Positions 17,056 through 26,248 of a DNA stretch of 62,855 bases are shown piece after piece. The stretch is from contig JAFGWU010000018.1 in the NCBI GenBank assembly GCA_016936975.1, forward strand, positions 1 through 62,855, given 5' to 3'. The stretch's first letter is position 1; each line of letters begins with the position of its first letter. Both the position numbers and the translations under genes were made by a program. The notes below the pieces were generated by a model. The model ran no database searches. It was not told where the DNA came from and saw only the letters and a program-made list of their open reading frames with translations. The DNA comes from Bacteroidales bacterium (lineage in GTDB: Bacteria; Bacteroidota; Bacteroidia; Bacteroidales; GCA-2748055).

Positions 17056-18312
17056 CTAAACCCGAAGGTTGTTAATGTCTTGAAACGTTTCGGTTTTGTA
17101 GGCTCCGGAATTAAGCTTATCCCTGCAGATGGTAAAGGCTTTGATGGTATCCTTAACATCATCCAGCGTATGCATCGAGGTGGGAATCAGTCTCAACAGA
17201 ATATCCCCCTTGGGCACTACCGGGTAGATGACCATCGAGCAGAAAATGTTATAGTTCTCCCGCAGATCAATGATCAGGTTGGTTGCTTCAACGATTCCTC
17301 CATGCATATAGACCGGTGTTACAGGTGATTTGGTTTTGCCGATATCGAATCCCACCTCTTTCAGCCCTGACTGGAGTGCCCTGACGACCTCCCACAATTT
17401 TATCCGGAGTTCCGGCATGGTTTTGAGCATTTCAAGTCTTTTCAACGCACCTATGACCATGGGCATGGGCAGGGATTTTGCAAAGGTCTGTGACCGCATG
17501 TTGTATCTCAGGAAGTCCACCACTTCCGCATCGCTTGCAATGAAAGCGCCGATACCGGCCATGGCTTTTGCGAAGGTTGAGAAGTAAAGGTCAATTTTAT
17601 CCTGAACCCCAAAATGTTCGCCGGTTCCCATGCCGTTCGGTCCCATGGTACCGAATCCGTGGGCATCGTCCACCAGCAGTCTGAAGGAAAACTTCTTTTT
17701 CAGGTCTGTAATAGCTTTCAGGTTTCCAAGGTCACCCGCCATTCCGAATACTCCTTCGGTAATTACCAGAACACCGCCGCCCTGCTCTTCCGCACGTTTA
17801 ACAGCCCTTTCAAGCTGCTTTTCCAGGTTCTCCATGTTGTTGTGGGGAAACACAAACCTTTTGGAGAGTGACATCCGCATGCCATCGAGGATGCAGGCGT
17901 GCGACTCGGAGTCGTATACGATCACGTCATTCCTGCTGGTCAGGGAGTCAATAATCGAAGTCATACCCTGGTAGCCGTAATTTAAAAGGAAGGCGGCCGG
18001 TTTTTGAACAAAATCAGCAAGCTCCTTTTCCAGTTCCTCATGTTTCCGGGTTTGTCCCGACATCATCCTGGCTCCCATGGGATAAGCCATGCCGTATTGA
18101 GCCGCCGCTTCAGCATCCGCTTTGCGGACTTCGGGATGATTACCCAGTCCGAGATAGTTATTGAGGCTCCAGGTTAAGACTTCCTTACCCCGGAACTTCA
18201 TATGGGCGGCTATTTCACCCTCAAGCTTGGGAAAGGTAAAGTAACCATGTCCTGCTTTCTGGTATTGACCGATAGGTCCCCTGTTTCTGGTAATTCGTTC
18301 AAATATATCCAC
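17056..18312 (-). CDS. Alpha-oxoamine synthase (serine palmitoyltransferase / cysteate acyltransferase type)
   Basis: 418 residues, PLP fold type I. The family condenses an amino acid with an acyl thioester and releases CO2. Visible residues: YDSESHACI with His138 stacking on PLP, LLVDDAHGFG with Asp215/216, and STFAKAMAG with the PLP lysine Lys249. N-terminal NRGPIGQ and WSLNNYLGLGNHPEVR are typical of the second Bacteroidota paralogue rather than of classical SPT (which reads GTFSKS at the lysine). That branch includes, as I recall it, the cysteate acyltransferase needed for capnine in flavobacteria. Glycine C-acetyltransferase is a less likely alternative. Single gene with its own -7 box. 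Confidence 0.75.
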   Translation of the reverse strand: MDIFERITRNRGPIGQYQKAGHGYFTFPKLEGEIAAHMKFRGKEVLTWSLNNYLGLGNHPEVRKADAEAAAQYGMAYPMGARMMSGQTRKHEELEKELADFVQKPAAFLLNYGYQGMTSIIDSLTSRNDVIVYDSESHACILDGMRMSLSKRFVFPHNNMENLEKQLERAVKRAEEQGGGVLVITEGVFGMAGDLGNLKAITDLKKKFSFRLLVDDAHGFGTMGPNGMGTGEHFGVQDKIDLYFSTFAKAMAGIGAFIASDAEVVDFLRYNMRSQTFAKSLPMPMVIGALKRLEMLKTMPELRIKLWEVVRALQSGLKEVGFDIGKTKSPVTPVYMHGGIVEATNLIIDLRENYNIFCSMVIYPVVPKGDILLRLIPTSMHTLDDVKDTIKAFTICRDKLNSGAYKTETFQDINNLRV

Positions 18313-18341
18313 GGATAAAAATTTTAGTTAATAATCGGATG

Positions 18342-18349
18342 CAAATGTA
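18342..18349 (-). promoter_or_regulatory. -7 box of the oxoamine synthase gene
   Basis: The minus strand reads TACATTTG, an exact TAnnTTTG match, 29 nt before the ATG. The -33 element is not clear. Confidence 0.5.
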
Positions 18350-18537
18350 ATTATTTTCTCAATTCGAAAAAAAATATGCGAGGGCGAGGATAATCAGGGC
18401 AGGGCTTCGGTTTCAGTTTCTTTCAACATTGCAGAAGGGACAGTGCTGGATACGGAAAGGCAGGGGAGTCGCCTGTCGCCTGTCGCCGGTCGCCTAATTT
18501 TACCCTCCCATTTGTTTCATAATTGAATCTTTAATTG

Positions 18538-18545
18538 TATTTTTG
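18538..18545 (+). promoter_or_regulatory. -7 box of bamD, 4 nt before the start codon
   Basis: TATTTTTG at 18538-18545 matches TAnnTTTG exactly. Only four bases separate it from the ATG at 18550, so transcription would start at or within the start codon. A degenerate TTTC lies 19 bp upstream. Confidence 0.6.
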
Positions 18546-18549
18546 CGCC

Positions 18550-19359
18550 ATGTTTAAAGGCAGGGAATATATCATCATCCTGACAATGCTTGCCGGCCTG
18601 GTTCTGACAGGTTGCGGCGAGTATGAAAAGATACTGAAAAGTAAGGACTTCCCCCTGAAATACGAAAAGGGGGTGGCATACTACGAAGCCGGGGATTATG
18701 TCAGGGCTGCCACACTGTTCGATCAGATAGCAAATATTTACCGTGGAACCACCAAGGCGGATACCGTTAAATATTACCAGGCGAAAAGCTATTACGGACA
18801 GGGCGATTATGTCATGGCCGGTCATTATTTTACCGAGCTGGCCTCGACCTACCCGAACAGTGTCTTCCTCGAGGAGTCCCATTTCATGACGGCTTACTGT
18901 TTTTATGAACAATCCCCCAGGCCCGAGCTGGACCAGGAAAATACCTACAAAGCCATTACGGCTTTGCAGATGTATATGGTCCGTTATCCCGATTCGGAGC
19001 GGATCCCCGAGTGCCTCAGGCTGGTCCAGGAGCTTTCGGATAAGCTCGTGGAGAAATCCTACATTAGCGCAAGGCTTTACTATGATCTGGGTTATTACAA
19101 ATCGGCCATTATTGCGCTGCGTAACAGCCTGGCCGAGTATCCCGACACAAAATACCGGGAGGAGGTTCTTTTCCTGATTCTGAAATCATCCTATCTGCTG
19201 GCCGATAACAGTGTAATCAGCAAACGCATGGAAAGGTTTCAGTCCACGGTCGATGAATACTACTCCTTCATTGGCGAATTTCCGGAAAGTCAGTACGCCA
19301 GGGAGGCCGAAAGAATTTACACTGCTTCAATGAGAATATTAGGAGATAACATTAATTAA
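18550..19359 (+). CDS. bamD: Outer-membrane assembly lipoprotein BamD
   Basis: 269 residues. BamD is the essential lipoprotein partner of BamA in folding outer-membrane beta-barrels. A lipoprotein signal with lipobox LTGC is at residues about 14-20, followed by TPR-like helical repeats (EKGVAYYEAGDYVRAATLFDQ, KSYYGQGDYVMAGHYFTELA). The open frame extends to an ATG at 18535, but that start lies upstream of the -7 box, so 18550 is chosen. It heads the conserved cluster bamD-omega-coaBC-DUF4835-recN. Confidence 0.93.
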   Translation: MFKGREYIIILTMLAGLVLTGCGEYEKILKSKDFPLKYEKGVAYYEAGDYVRAATLFDQIANIYRGTTKADTVKYYQAKSYYGQGDYVMAGHYFTELASTYPNSVFLEESHFMTAYCFYEQSPRPELDQENTYKAITALQMYMVRYPDSERIPECLRLVQELSDKLVEKSYISARLYYDLGYYKSAIIALRNSLAEYPDTKYREEVLFLILKSSYLLADNSVISKRMERFQSTVDEYYSFIGEFPESQYAREAERIYTASMRILGDNIN

Positions 19360-19367
19360 TAAACAGA

Positions 19368-19709
19368 ATGGATTATAAAAAGTCTAAAGCGCCCCTGTCA
19401 ACCGTAACCAGGAACCTGAATGATATGGACCGGTTAACGGATAATATTTATGAAAGCGTGGTTATTGCTTCAAGGAGGGCCAACCAGATCAGTGTGGCCC
19501 TTAAACAGGAACTCAACAGGAAACTCGAAGAGTTTGCTTCTTATACCGATAATCTCGAAGAGGTTTTCGAGAACCCCGAACAGATCGAAATATCCAAATA
19601 TTTTGAAAGGCTCCCGAAGCCGACCCTTGTCGCACTCGAAGAGCTTCAGAACGATGAGATTTATTTCAGAATCAATGAAACGCCGGTTCTGGAAGAGGAA
19701 ACAAACTGA
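19368..19709 (+). CDS. RNA polymerase omega subunit, Rpb6 type
   Basis: 113 residues. The segment DNIYESVVIASRRANQISV matches the Rpb6/omega core that clasps the beta-prime C terminus and helps polymerase assembly. The Bacteroidota form is longer than E. coli omega and ends in an acidic tail (ETPVLEEETN). Eight bases separate it from the bamD stop, and its own stop is 9 nt before the next start, so it sits inside a tight operon. Its place between bamD and coaBC is conserved across the phylum. Confidence 0.88.
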   Translation: MDYKKSKAPLSTVTRNLNDMDRLTDNIYESVVIASRRANQISVALKQELNRKLEEFASYTDNLEEVFENPEQIEISKYFERLPKPTLVALEELQNDEIYFRINETPVLEEETN

Positions 19710-19718
19710 CAGGTGCTG

Positions 19719-20288
19719 ATGGAACTTGCGGGGAAAAGGGTCATACTCGGAATCACCGGCAGTATTGCTGCTTACAAAGCGGTCCATCTTCTCCGTAACC
19801 TGGTCAGGGAAGGGGCAGATGTTCAGGTGGTGATGACCCCGGCCGCCCGGCAGTTCATCGGACCGCTTACCTTCGCGGTCCTTTCCGGGAAGCCTGTTCT
19901 GTCTGAGTTTTTTGACATCGAAACCGGAGCATGGAACAGTCATGTCGACCTGGGAGTCCGTTCGGATTTCATCCTGGTTGCACCCGTTACGGCCGCCACG
20001 CTCGGTAAGTGTGTATCGGGCATTGCGGACAACCTGCTCGTCGCCACCTATCTGTCGGCACGCTGTCCTGTCTTTTTTGCACCGGCAATGGATATGGATA
20101 TGTATCATCATCCCTCCACACAATCCAACATTAAAATCCTGAAGGAGCGGGGTAATATAATTTTCGAACCATCCACCGGTGATCTTGCCAGCGGTCTGGA
20201 AGGAAAGGGGAGACTTCCGGAACCAGAGGAGATCATCCGGTTGCTCAAGGCTCACGAAGAGAACCCTGCAAAAAAAAAAAATGAATAA
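19719..20288 (+). CDS. coaC: Phosphopantothenoylcysteine decarboxylase half of CoaBC
   Basis: 189 residues from the ATG at 19719; a GTG at 19713 is an alternative. This is the flavoprotein domain that decarboxylates phosphopantothenoylcysteine in coenzyme A synthesis: ILGITGSIAAYKAVHLLRNL, the catalytic His in WNSHVDL, and PAMDMDMYHHPST. In most Bacteroidota it is fused to the CoaB ligase in one chain of about 400 residues. Here the frame runs through a run of 12 A (20270-20281) and stops at 20286-20288, while the ligase continues in the next frame. With 11 A the two would be one continuous protein. Confidence 0.85.
   Translation: MELAGKRVILGITGSIAAYKAVHLLRNLVREGADVQVVMTPAARQFIGPLTFAVLSGKPVLSEFFDIETGAWNSHVDLGVRSDFILVAPVTAATLGKCVSGIADNLLVATYLSARCPVFFAPAMDMDMYHHPSTQSNIKILKERGNIIFEPSTGDLASGLEGKGRLPEPEEIIRLLKAHEENPAKKKNE
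20270..20281 (+). other. Run of 12 A at the coaC/coaB junction (candidate slippage site)
   Basis: Twelve consecutive A residues end in the A of the ligase ATG. Loss of one A, or slippage of polymerase by one base, would join the decarboxylase and ligase frames as ...PAKKKMNKRVLITAG. It may also be a homopolymer sequencing error. Confidence 0.7.
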
Positions 20289-20931
20289 ACGGGTCCTGAT
20301 TACGGCAGGCCCGACACACGAAAAAATTGATCCGGTTCGTTTTATTGGAAACCACTCTTCCGGCAGAATGGGTTACGCCATTGCAGAGGTATTTGCAGAG
20401 GCCGGGGCAGAGGTCCTGCTGGTGAGCGGACCCGTTGAGCTGAAACCGGTTCATCCGGGGATCAGGCTGATCAATGTCACGACGGCTGACGAAATGTACA
20501 GGGCCTGTTCCGGGGTGGTAAATGAAATGGATATCGCCATATTCAATGCGGCGGTTGCTGATTTTACCCCGGTCAGAACCGAGAACCGGAAAATTAAAAG
20601 CGGGCCGGAGGGTTTGAATATTGCCCTGAAACCGACCATCAATATCGCAGAGGAACTGGGGAAGCATAAGCGGCCAGGACAGATTTTCGTGGGCTTTGCC
20701 CTGGAAACCGACAATGAGGCCGAACATGCCTTAGAGAAGCTGAGACGAAAGAATCTCGACCTGATCATTCTCAATTCCCTCCAGGATGAAGGAGCCGGTT
20801 TCAGGGTGGACACAAACAGGGTTACCTTTATGGAACGCGGGGGCAACGTGGAACAGTACGGACTGAAACCCAAAAAGGAGGTGGCCAGGGATATTTTTCT
20901 ATGGATTGAAAAAAGGATCAAGGATGCGTAA
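20281..20931 (+). CDS. coaB: Phosphopantothenate-cysteine ligase half of CoaBC
   Basis: 216 residues from the ATG at 20281. This is the CTP-dependent ligase joining 4'-phosphopantothenate to cysteine. It begins KRVLITAGPTHEKIDPVRFIGNHSSG, the normal start of the CoaB domain, and contains FNAAVADFTPV with the conserved Asn and a KIKSG motif; GFALETDNEAEHAL and LDLIILNSLQDEGAGF lie near the C terminus. It overlaps the decarboxylase frame by 8 nt. It could be translated by coupling from that frame or made as a fusion by slippage at the A-run. It overlaps the DUF4835 gene by 8 nt. Confidence 0.87.
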   Translation: MNKRVLITAGPTHEKIDPVRFIGNHSSGRMGYAIAEVFAEAGAEVLLVSGPVELKPVHPGIRLINVTTADEMYRACSGVVNEMDIAIFNAAVADFTPVRTENRKIKSGPEGLNIALKPTINIAEELGKHKRPGQIFVGFALETDNEAEHALEKLRRKNLDLIILNSLQDEGAGFRVDTNRVTFMERGGNVEQYGLKPKKEVARDIFLWIEKRIKDA

Positions 20932-21838
20932 GATAACCTTTGTATGGATGCTGATGGCCTCTTTTTCCCTGCTGCAGGGGCAGGAACTCAAATGTAACGT
21001 CCAGGTTGTCAGTCAGCAGATTCAGGGCACCAACAAACAGGTGTTTGAAACCCTCCAGAACGGGATATATGAGTTCATGAACAACCGGGTGTGGACCAAC
21101 CATGTCTATACGGTAGAGGAGCGGATTGAATGCAATATGATGTTCAACATTACGGAGCAGCTCTCCTCCGATGAATTCAAAGGAACCCTGTCGGTACAAG
21201 CCCGCAGGCCGGTATACAACACCAATTACAACACGGTGATGCTGAATTTTATAGATAATGACATCCATTTCCGGTATGTGGAGTTCTCCCCGCTCGAATT
21301 CGATCTCAATTCCCACTATTCGAATCTCACCTCCATCCTGGCTTTTTACGCCTATTTTATCCTGGGCCTCGATTATGACTCCTTTTCGATGTACGGCGGG
21401 ACACCCTTTTTCGAGAACGCCGAGAAGATTGTGGAGAATGCCCAGAATGCCCCTGAGAAAGGATGGAAATCCATGGATAATATCTCTCATAAAAACCGTT
21501 ACTGGCTCGTTAAGGATTTTCTCGATTCGGAGTATCAGCCGGTAAGAGAGTTCATTTACAGATACCACCGGCTCGGTCTGGATTTAATGGATGAAGAGGT
21601 AGCGAGGGGCAGGGAGGAGATCGCCAACAGCCTGGAGCTGCTTCAGGAGGTGTACCGCTCCCGTCCCGACAATTACATGTACACCCTCAGGCTCCTGTTC
21701 GACACCAAGGTCGATGAACTGGTGAACATGTTCAGGGAATCATACCCGGAGGAGAAAAACAGGGCCTATAACCTGCTTGTGGAAATCGATCAGCCCAATC
21801 AGGATAAATACAAAGCCATGCAGGAAGCTGCGGAATAG
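20924..21838 (+). CDS. DUF4835 secreted protein (PorD-like)
   Basis: 304 residues with a signal peptide ending near LLQGQ. The mature part matches the DUF4835 pattern: ELKCNVQVVSQQIQGTNKQVF, then EERIECNMMFNITEQLS, ARRPVYNTNYNTVMLN and FSPLEFDLNSHYSNLTSILA. The family is restricted to Bacteroidota, always near recN and coaBC, and has been linked to type IX secretion under the name PorD; I cite that link from memory and treat it as tentative. The presence of a type IX-sorted protease at 38427 shows that the organism needs such a system. The start at 20924 overlaps coaB by 8 nt. Confidence 0.82.
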   Translation: MRKITFVWMLMASFSLLQGQELKCNVQVVSQQIQGTNKQVFETLQNGIYEFMNNRVWTNHVYTVEERIECNMMFNITEQLSSDEFKGTLSVQARRPVYNTNYNTVMLNFIDNDIHFRYVEFSPLEFDLNSHYSNLTSILAFYAYFILGLDYDSFSMYGGTPFFENAEKIVENAQNAPEKGWKSMDNISHKNRYWLVKDFLDSEYQPVREFIYRYHRLGLDLMDEEVARGREEIANSLELLQEVYRSRPDNYMYTLRLLFDTKVDELVNMFRESYPEEKNRAYNLLVEIDQPNQDKYKAMQEAAE

Positions 21839-21848
21839 AAAATGAACT

Positions 21849-23501
21849 ATGCTTGCGAATCTCTTCGTAAAGAATTATGCCCTGATAGAAAGCCTTGAGA
21901 TCGCTTTTCCCGGCGGCTTTTCAATCATCACGGGAGAGACCGGTGCCGGAAAGTCCATCCTGATGGGAGCCCTCTCCCTGATCCTCGGGCAGCGTGCCGA
22001 CACAAATGTCCTGAAGCATAAAAATGACAAATGTATTGTCGAGGGCGTTTTTCGCATCAGCGAAAGTTTCAGGCAGCTTCTTGAGGATCATGACCTGGAT
22101 TACGAGTCGCGTTCGCTGTTCCGAAGGGAGATAGCCCCAAACGGAAAGTCCCGTTCCTTTATCAATGATACACCGGTCACCCTGCAGGTCATGAAGGAGA
22201 TAGGGACAAAGCTGGTGGATATCCATTCGCAGCATCAGAACCTTCAGCTCAACGATCAGCTTTACCAGCTTGAGGTCGTCGATTTTGTCGCCGGTTCAGC
22301 CGGACTGCTGGCAGACTACCGGAGCTATTATGTTCCTTTCATAAAAAAACAGCAGGAACTTCAGGAAACCAGGGAAGCTTACAATCGTTTGAAGGAGGAT
22401 ATGGATTACCTGAAGTTCCAGTTTGAGGAGCTTCAGAATGCCACGCTGAAACCCGGGGAGATGGATCAACTGGAAAGCGAGCTGAAAACCCTGGAGCACT
22501 CGGAGGAGATCAAGTCAGGTCTGTCACGCTCCGCAAGACTTCTGAACGATGAGGGAACCGGCGCCAATGAACTTCTGAAAGAGGTGGTTCTGCTGCAACA
22601 GAGACTTGCTGAAATTTTCCCTCCGTCTGCGGAAATGGCGAGCCGGTTTGAATCGGCCTATATCGAACTGAAGGACCTGCACGCAGAGATTGAACGGCAG
22701 TCCGAAAAAATTGATCTGAATCCTGAACGGCTGAGCCAGGTCCAGGAGCGTATCGACCTGTTGTACCGCCTGATGCAGAAACACCGGTTACGAAATCCGG
22801 AAGAGCTTCTGGCAGTGCGGGATGCAACGGAGCAGAAACTCGCCGAGATAACCCTCTCCGATGAAAGAATCAAAAAGCTGGGGGATGAGCTGGCCGGCCT
22901 GAAGGAGAAGATAGTCGAAAAAGGCGAAGCCCTCCATCAGCTCAGAATGAATACCGGAAACCATATCCGGAACGAAATCGTGAATCAGCTGATTCAGCTG
23001 GGGATCCCAAATGCCCGGTTCGAGGTGCGGGTTGAAAAAACCGAGCATTTCGATCGGAACGGGATGAGCAGGGTCAACTTCATGTTCTCAGCCAACAAGC
23101 AGGTCCCGCTGGAGGAGATATCCCGTGTGGCCTCAGGCGGAGAGGTATCCAGACTGATGTTGAGCATTAAATCACTGATATCAAATCACAAGGATCTCCC
23201 AACCCTGATCTTTGATGAAATTGACGCGGGCGTCAGCGGGGAGATTGCCGACCGGGTCGGAAGCATTATGGAGCTGCTGGCATCGGGCAGGCAGGTGATC
23301 GCCGTCACCCACCTGCCGCAGGTGGCTTGCAAGGGAGCGGAACAATTCCTGGTCTACAAGGAGGACACGGAAGAGGCCACCTACACCCGCATCAGGAAGC
23401 TGAACCGCGCGGAGCGTATCGTTGAGATCGCCAGGATGTTATCCGGTGAAGAGGTTACGGATGCGGCCATCTCCAATGCAAAGGAATTGCTGAAAGCCTG
23501 A
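21849..23501 (+). CDS. recN: DNA repair protein RecN
   Basis: 550 residues, an SMC-like ATPase acting in double-strand break repair. Walker A GETGAGKSILMGAL is at about residues 29-42. A long coiled-coil region occupies about 150-370, and the C-terminal head has RVASGGEVSRLMLSIK (signature motif), LIFDEIDAGVSGEIA (Walker B) and AVTHLPQVA. Length is normal. It begins 10 nt after the DUF4835 stop and ends the bamD cluster. Confidence 0.95.
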   Translation: MLANLFVKNYALIESLEIAFPGGFSIITGETGAGKSILMGALSLILGQRADTNVLKHKNDKCIVEGVFRISESFRQLLEDHDLDYESRSLFRREIAPNGKSRSFINDTPVTLQVMKEIGTKLVDIHSQHQNLQLNDQLYQLEVVDFVAGSAGLLADYRSYYVPFIKKQQELQETREAYNRLKEDMDYLKFQFEELQNATLKPGEMDQLESELKTLEHSEEIKSGLSRSARLLNDEGTGANELLKEVVLLQQRLAEIFPPSAEMASRFESAYIELKDLHAEIERQSEKIDLNPERLSQVQERIDLLYRLMQKHRLRNPEELLAVRDATEQKLAEITLSDERIKKLGDELAGLKEKIVEKGEALHQLRMNTGNHIRNEIVNQLIQLGIPNARFEVRVEKTEHFDRNGMSRVNFMFSANKQVPLEEISRVASGGEVSRLMLSIKSLISNHKDLPTLIFDEIDAGVSGEIADRVGSIMELLASGRQVIAVTHLPQVACKGAEQFLVYKEDTEEATYTRIRKLNRAERIVEIARMLSGEEVTDAAISNAKELLKA

Positions 23502-23596
23502 TAACCTGCTGAACCGGAAACCGCGCCCCCCTCTTTTCGCACAAACTACCCTGGAATTTGTTAATAACCTTAAATCTCATATCAAAATTCTGAACA

Positions 23597-24433
23597 ATGG
23601 CTTATAATCTTCTCAAAGGAAAGAAAGGCATAATCTTCGGGGCCCTGAACGACCAGTCCATTGCCTGGAAGGTGGCGGAAAGGGCATACGATGAAGGTGC
23701 CCGCTTTGTGCTGACCAATGCTCCCATCGCACTGAGAATGGGAACCATTAACCAGCTGGCCGAAAAATGCGAGGCAAAGGTTATTCCGGCCGATGCCACC
23801 AGCCTTAAAGATATCGATAACCTTTTCAGGGAGTCCATGGATATCCTCGGAGGCAAAATCGACTTCATCCTGCACTCCATCGGGATGTCGCCGAACGTCA
23901 GAAAAGGGATCGATTACGATAACATTAATTATGAATATTACCATAAAACACTCGATATCTCCGCATTTTCCCTGCATAAAATCCTGAGTACCGCGAGGAA
24001 GCACGATGCCCTCAACGAATGGGGATCGGTGGTTGCCCTTACCTATGTGGCTGCTCAACGCACTTTTGTAGGGTATAACGACATGGCCGACGCCAAAGCA
24101 ATCCTGGAGTCCATTGCCAGGAGTTTCGGCTATATCTACGGCCGGGAGAAGAAGATCCGCATCAATACCGTATCGCAGTCACCAACCCATACCACTGCCG
24201 GCAGCGGGATCAAAGGATTCGAAAAGCTCGAGGATTTTGCCGAACGGATGTCCCCGCTGGGGAATGCCTCGGCCGACGATTGTGCCGATTATTGCGTGAC
24301 CCTTTTCTCCGACCTCACAAGGAAAGTAACCATGCAGAATCTATATCACGACGGAGGATTCTCCAGCATGGGCATGAGCCTGAGGGCCATCCAGCAATAT
24401 GAAAAAAGCTTCGAGGAGTGCGAGCCGCAATAA
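23597..24433 (+). CDS. fabI: Enoyl-ACP reductase, FabI type
   Basis: 278 residues. FabI does the last reduction of each fatty-acid elongation cycle with NAD(P)H. It is a short-chain dehydrogenase variant: N-terminal KKGIIFGALNDQSIAWKVAE replaces the usual glycine motif, LHSIGMSP follows, and the catalytic Tyr-x6-Lys is YNDMADAK. The SQSPTHTTAGSGIKGF loop is where canonical FabI has SAGPIKTLA; the same sequence type is common in Bacteroidota. Monocistronic; between recN and the DUF819 gene. The -7 box is not clear. Confidence 0.9.
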   Translation: MAYNLLKGKKGIIFGALNDQSIAWKVAERAYDEGARFVLTNAPIALRMGTINQLAEKCEAKVIPADATSLKDIDNLFRESMDILGGKIDFILHSIGMSPNVRKGIDYDNINYEYYHKTLDISAFSLHKILSTARKHDALNEWGSVVALTYVAAQRTFVGYNDMADAKAILESIARSFGYIYGREKKIRINTVSQSPTHTTAGSGIKGFEKLEDFAERMSPLGNASADDCADYCVTLFSDLTRKVTMQNLYHDGGFSSMGMSLRAIQQYEKSFEECEPQ

Positions 24434-24470
24434 GGCTTAAGACTTAAGGTCCAAGGTTTAAGGTTCAAAG

Positions 24471-24500
24471 TTTGTGTAACAGGAACTTTTTCTATATTTG
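24471..24500 (+). promoter_or_regulatory. Promoter of the DUF819 gene
   Basis: TTTG (24471-24474), an 18-bp spacer and TATATTTG (24493-24500) match both promoter elements. The leader to the ATG at 24514 would be only about 8-9 nt. Confidence 0.7.
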
Positions 24501-24513
24501 ATGCGGACAAAAA

Positions 24514-25680
24514 ATGCAGGTAATGGGCATCGCAATTATTCTCTTCTATTTCATTTTTCCCGCCGTTGTTCTCCTTCTCAGCACCATGTATACGGTAATA
24601 CAGCGTATAGGGGTCGTGGTGATCTGCTACCTCGCCGGATTGATCCTGGGCAACGCCGGGATTGTGCCCGAGAGCATTTCAGGGTTCCAGGGAAACCTGA
24701 TGGGGGTGAGCATTCTGCTGGGCATACCGCTGGTTCTCTTCTCTGAAAACATTTTCAGGTGGGCGAAAATGGCTAAAAATACCTTTCTCTCGCTCATCCT
24801 TGGGATCGTTTCCGTTGTGATCATGGTAATCGTGGGACATCTTTTGCTGAGGGAGCGCATCCCTGAAATATGGAAAATATCGGGTATGCTGATTGGCTTA
24901 TACACCGGGGGCACCCCAAACCTGGCCGCTATTGCCCAGGGGCTGAATGTGGATGAGGAGCTCTATATTCTTACCCATACGGTGGACCTGGCCATTGGGG
25001 TCGTGGTTCTAATCTTCCTGCTTACCGGGGCTCAGCGGTTCTTCCGGATGTATATGAGACCCTACAAATCCGCCGGCAACCATTCGGAAGAAGACACGGC
25101 AAAGACCCTTGACGAGTTTGAGTCTTACAGGGGATTCTTTGCCCGGAAGACCCTCCGGGATCTCATTAAATCCTTCGGACTGGCTATTTTGATTTTCGGG
25201 GCAGGATATGGGATGACCCTCTTTTTTGAGGGAGAGACAAAAGACACAGCCGGTATCCTGACGGTTACCACCCTGGGTATCCTCCTGTCGATGGTGCCTT
25301 CGGTGAACAAACTCAAAAAATCTTTCCAGCTCGGCATGTATTTCATTTACGTGTTCAGCGTGGTGGTCGCATCCAAGGCCAATTTGAGGGAGCTGTTCCA
25401 GCCGGAATCATGGACTGTAGTCTGGAATATCACCTTTTACATCCTGCTGGCTGTCCCGGGATCCCTGATCCTGCACTCCCTGCTCTCCTGGATCTTCAGG
25501 GTCAATACCGATGATTTTATCATAACCAGCACCGCCCTTTCCATGTCCCCGCCCTTTGTCCCGGTTGTTGCTGCCGCCCTGAAGAACAAGGAAGTTATGG
25601 TATCCGGCATGATCATCGGGGTGATCGGATATGCGATCGGGAATTACCTGGGGGTGGCCATCGCCTACTTGCTGAAGTAA
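24514..25680 (+). CDS. DUF819 integral membrane protein
   Basis: 388 residues with about ten hydrophobic segments, an inner-membrane protein. The segment GLYTGGTPNLAAIAQGLNVD with its conserved TGGTPN, and the later symmetric SWIFRVNTDDFIITSTALSMSPPFVPVV, are typical of the DUF819 (YjcL-like) family, which looks like an inverted-repeat transporter. The substrate is not known. The promoter directly upstream supports the start at 24514; 24523 is an alternative. The gene stands alone between fabI and the DUF1232 gene. Confidence 0.85.
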   Translation: MQVMGIAIILFYFIFPAVVLLLSTMYTVIQRIGVVVICYLAGLILGNAGIVPESISGFQGNLMGVSILLGIPLVLFSENIFRWAKMAKNTFLSLILGIVSVVIMVIVGHLLLRERIPEIWKISGMLIGLYTGGTPNLAAIAQGLNVDEELYILTHTVDLAIGVVVLIFLLTGAQRFFRMYMRPYKSAGNHSEEDTAKTLDEFESYRGFFARKTLRDLIKSFGLAILIFGAGYGMTLFFEGETKDTAGILTVTTLGILLSMVPSVNKLKKSFQLGMYFIYVFSVVVASKANLRELFQPESWTVVWNITFYILLAVPGSLILHSLLSWIFRVNTDDFIITSTALSMSPPFVPVVAAALKNKEVMVSGMIIGVIGYAIGNYLGVAIAYLLK

Positions 25681-25751
25681 ACGGTTCCCGGTTCCCGGTT
25701 TCGGGTTACAATTATTTCTATATTATCACTTTTTTAATTTGCCTGGGAACT

Positions 25752-26186
25752 ATGGATAACAGCAAGAAAGAACAGGATACGGCTCATAAAGCAAGGGAGA
25801 GCAGATTTTATAAAAAAGCCAGGAGCAAGGCTGAGGCGTATACCAGGGAGACCGGAAAACTTGGCGATCTTATTGAAGAAGCAAAAAGGAAAGCCGGACG
25901 AAACAGCGGGGCGCTGGCAGGGGTATGGGATACCCTGATGGCATGCATCCGGCTGATCAAAGCCTATGCAAATGGTTCATACCGGGAAATCCCCTGGAAA
26001 TCACTGGTCATGATCATCGCTGCCGTCGTCTATTTTGTGATGCTGGTGGATCTCATCCCTGATTTCCTGGTCGGGTTCGGACTTCTGGATGACGCGGCCA
26101 TCCTGGGATGGACCATCAAGACACTCCGGTCCGATATCAAAAAATTTATGGAATGGGAAGCAGAAACGGCCTCCCAGGTGTCCTGA
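25752..26186 (+). CDS. DUF1232 (YkvA-type) small membrane protein
   Basis: 144 residues. A charged N-terminal half (Lys/Glu rich, to about residue 55) is followed by the DUF1232 core AAVVYFVMLVDLIPDFLVGF then GLLDDAAILGWTIKTL, which has one or two membrane segments and the conserved D-x-I-P-D-F. The function of the family is unknown. A near-consensus TTAATTTG lies just upstream. It converges with the M48 protease gene, with a dispersed repeat between them. Confidence 0.85.
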   Translation: MDNSKKEQDTAHKARESRFYKKARSKAEAYTRETGKLGDLIEEAKRKAGRNSGALAGVWDTLMACIRLIKAYANGSYREIPWKSLVMIIAAVVYFVMLVDLIPDFLVGFGLLDDAAILGWTIKTLRSDIKKFMEWEAETASQVS

Positions 26187-26248
26187 GACCGTTACGTTTT
26201 TCCCTGACTGATTCGGGGGTGTCCAGCTGGAAACCCCCATCACCGATT

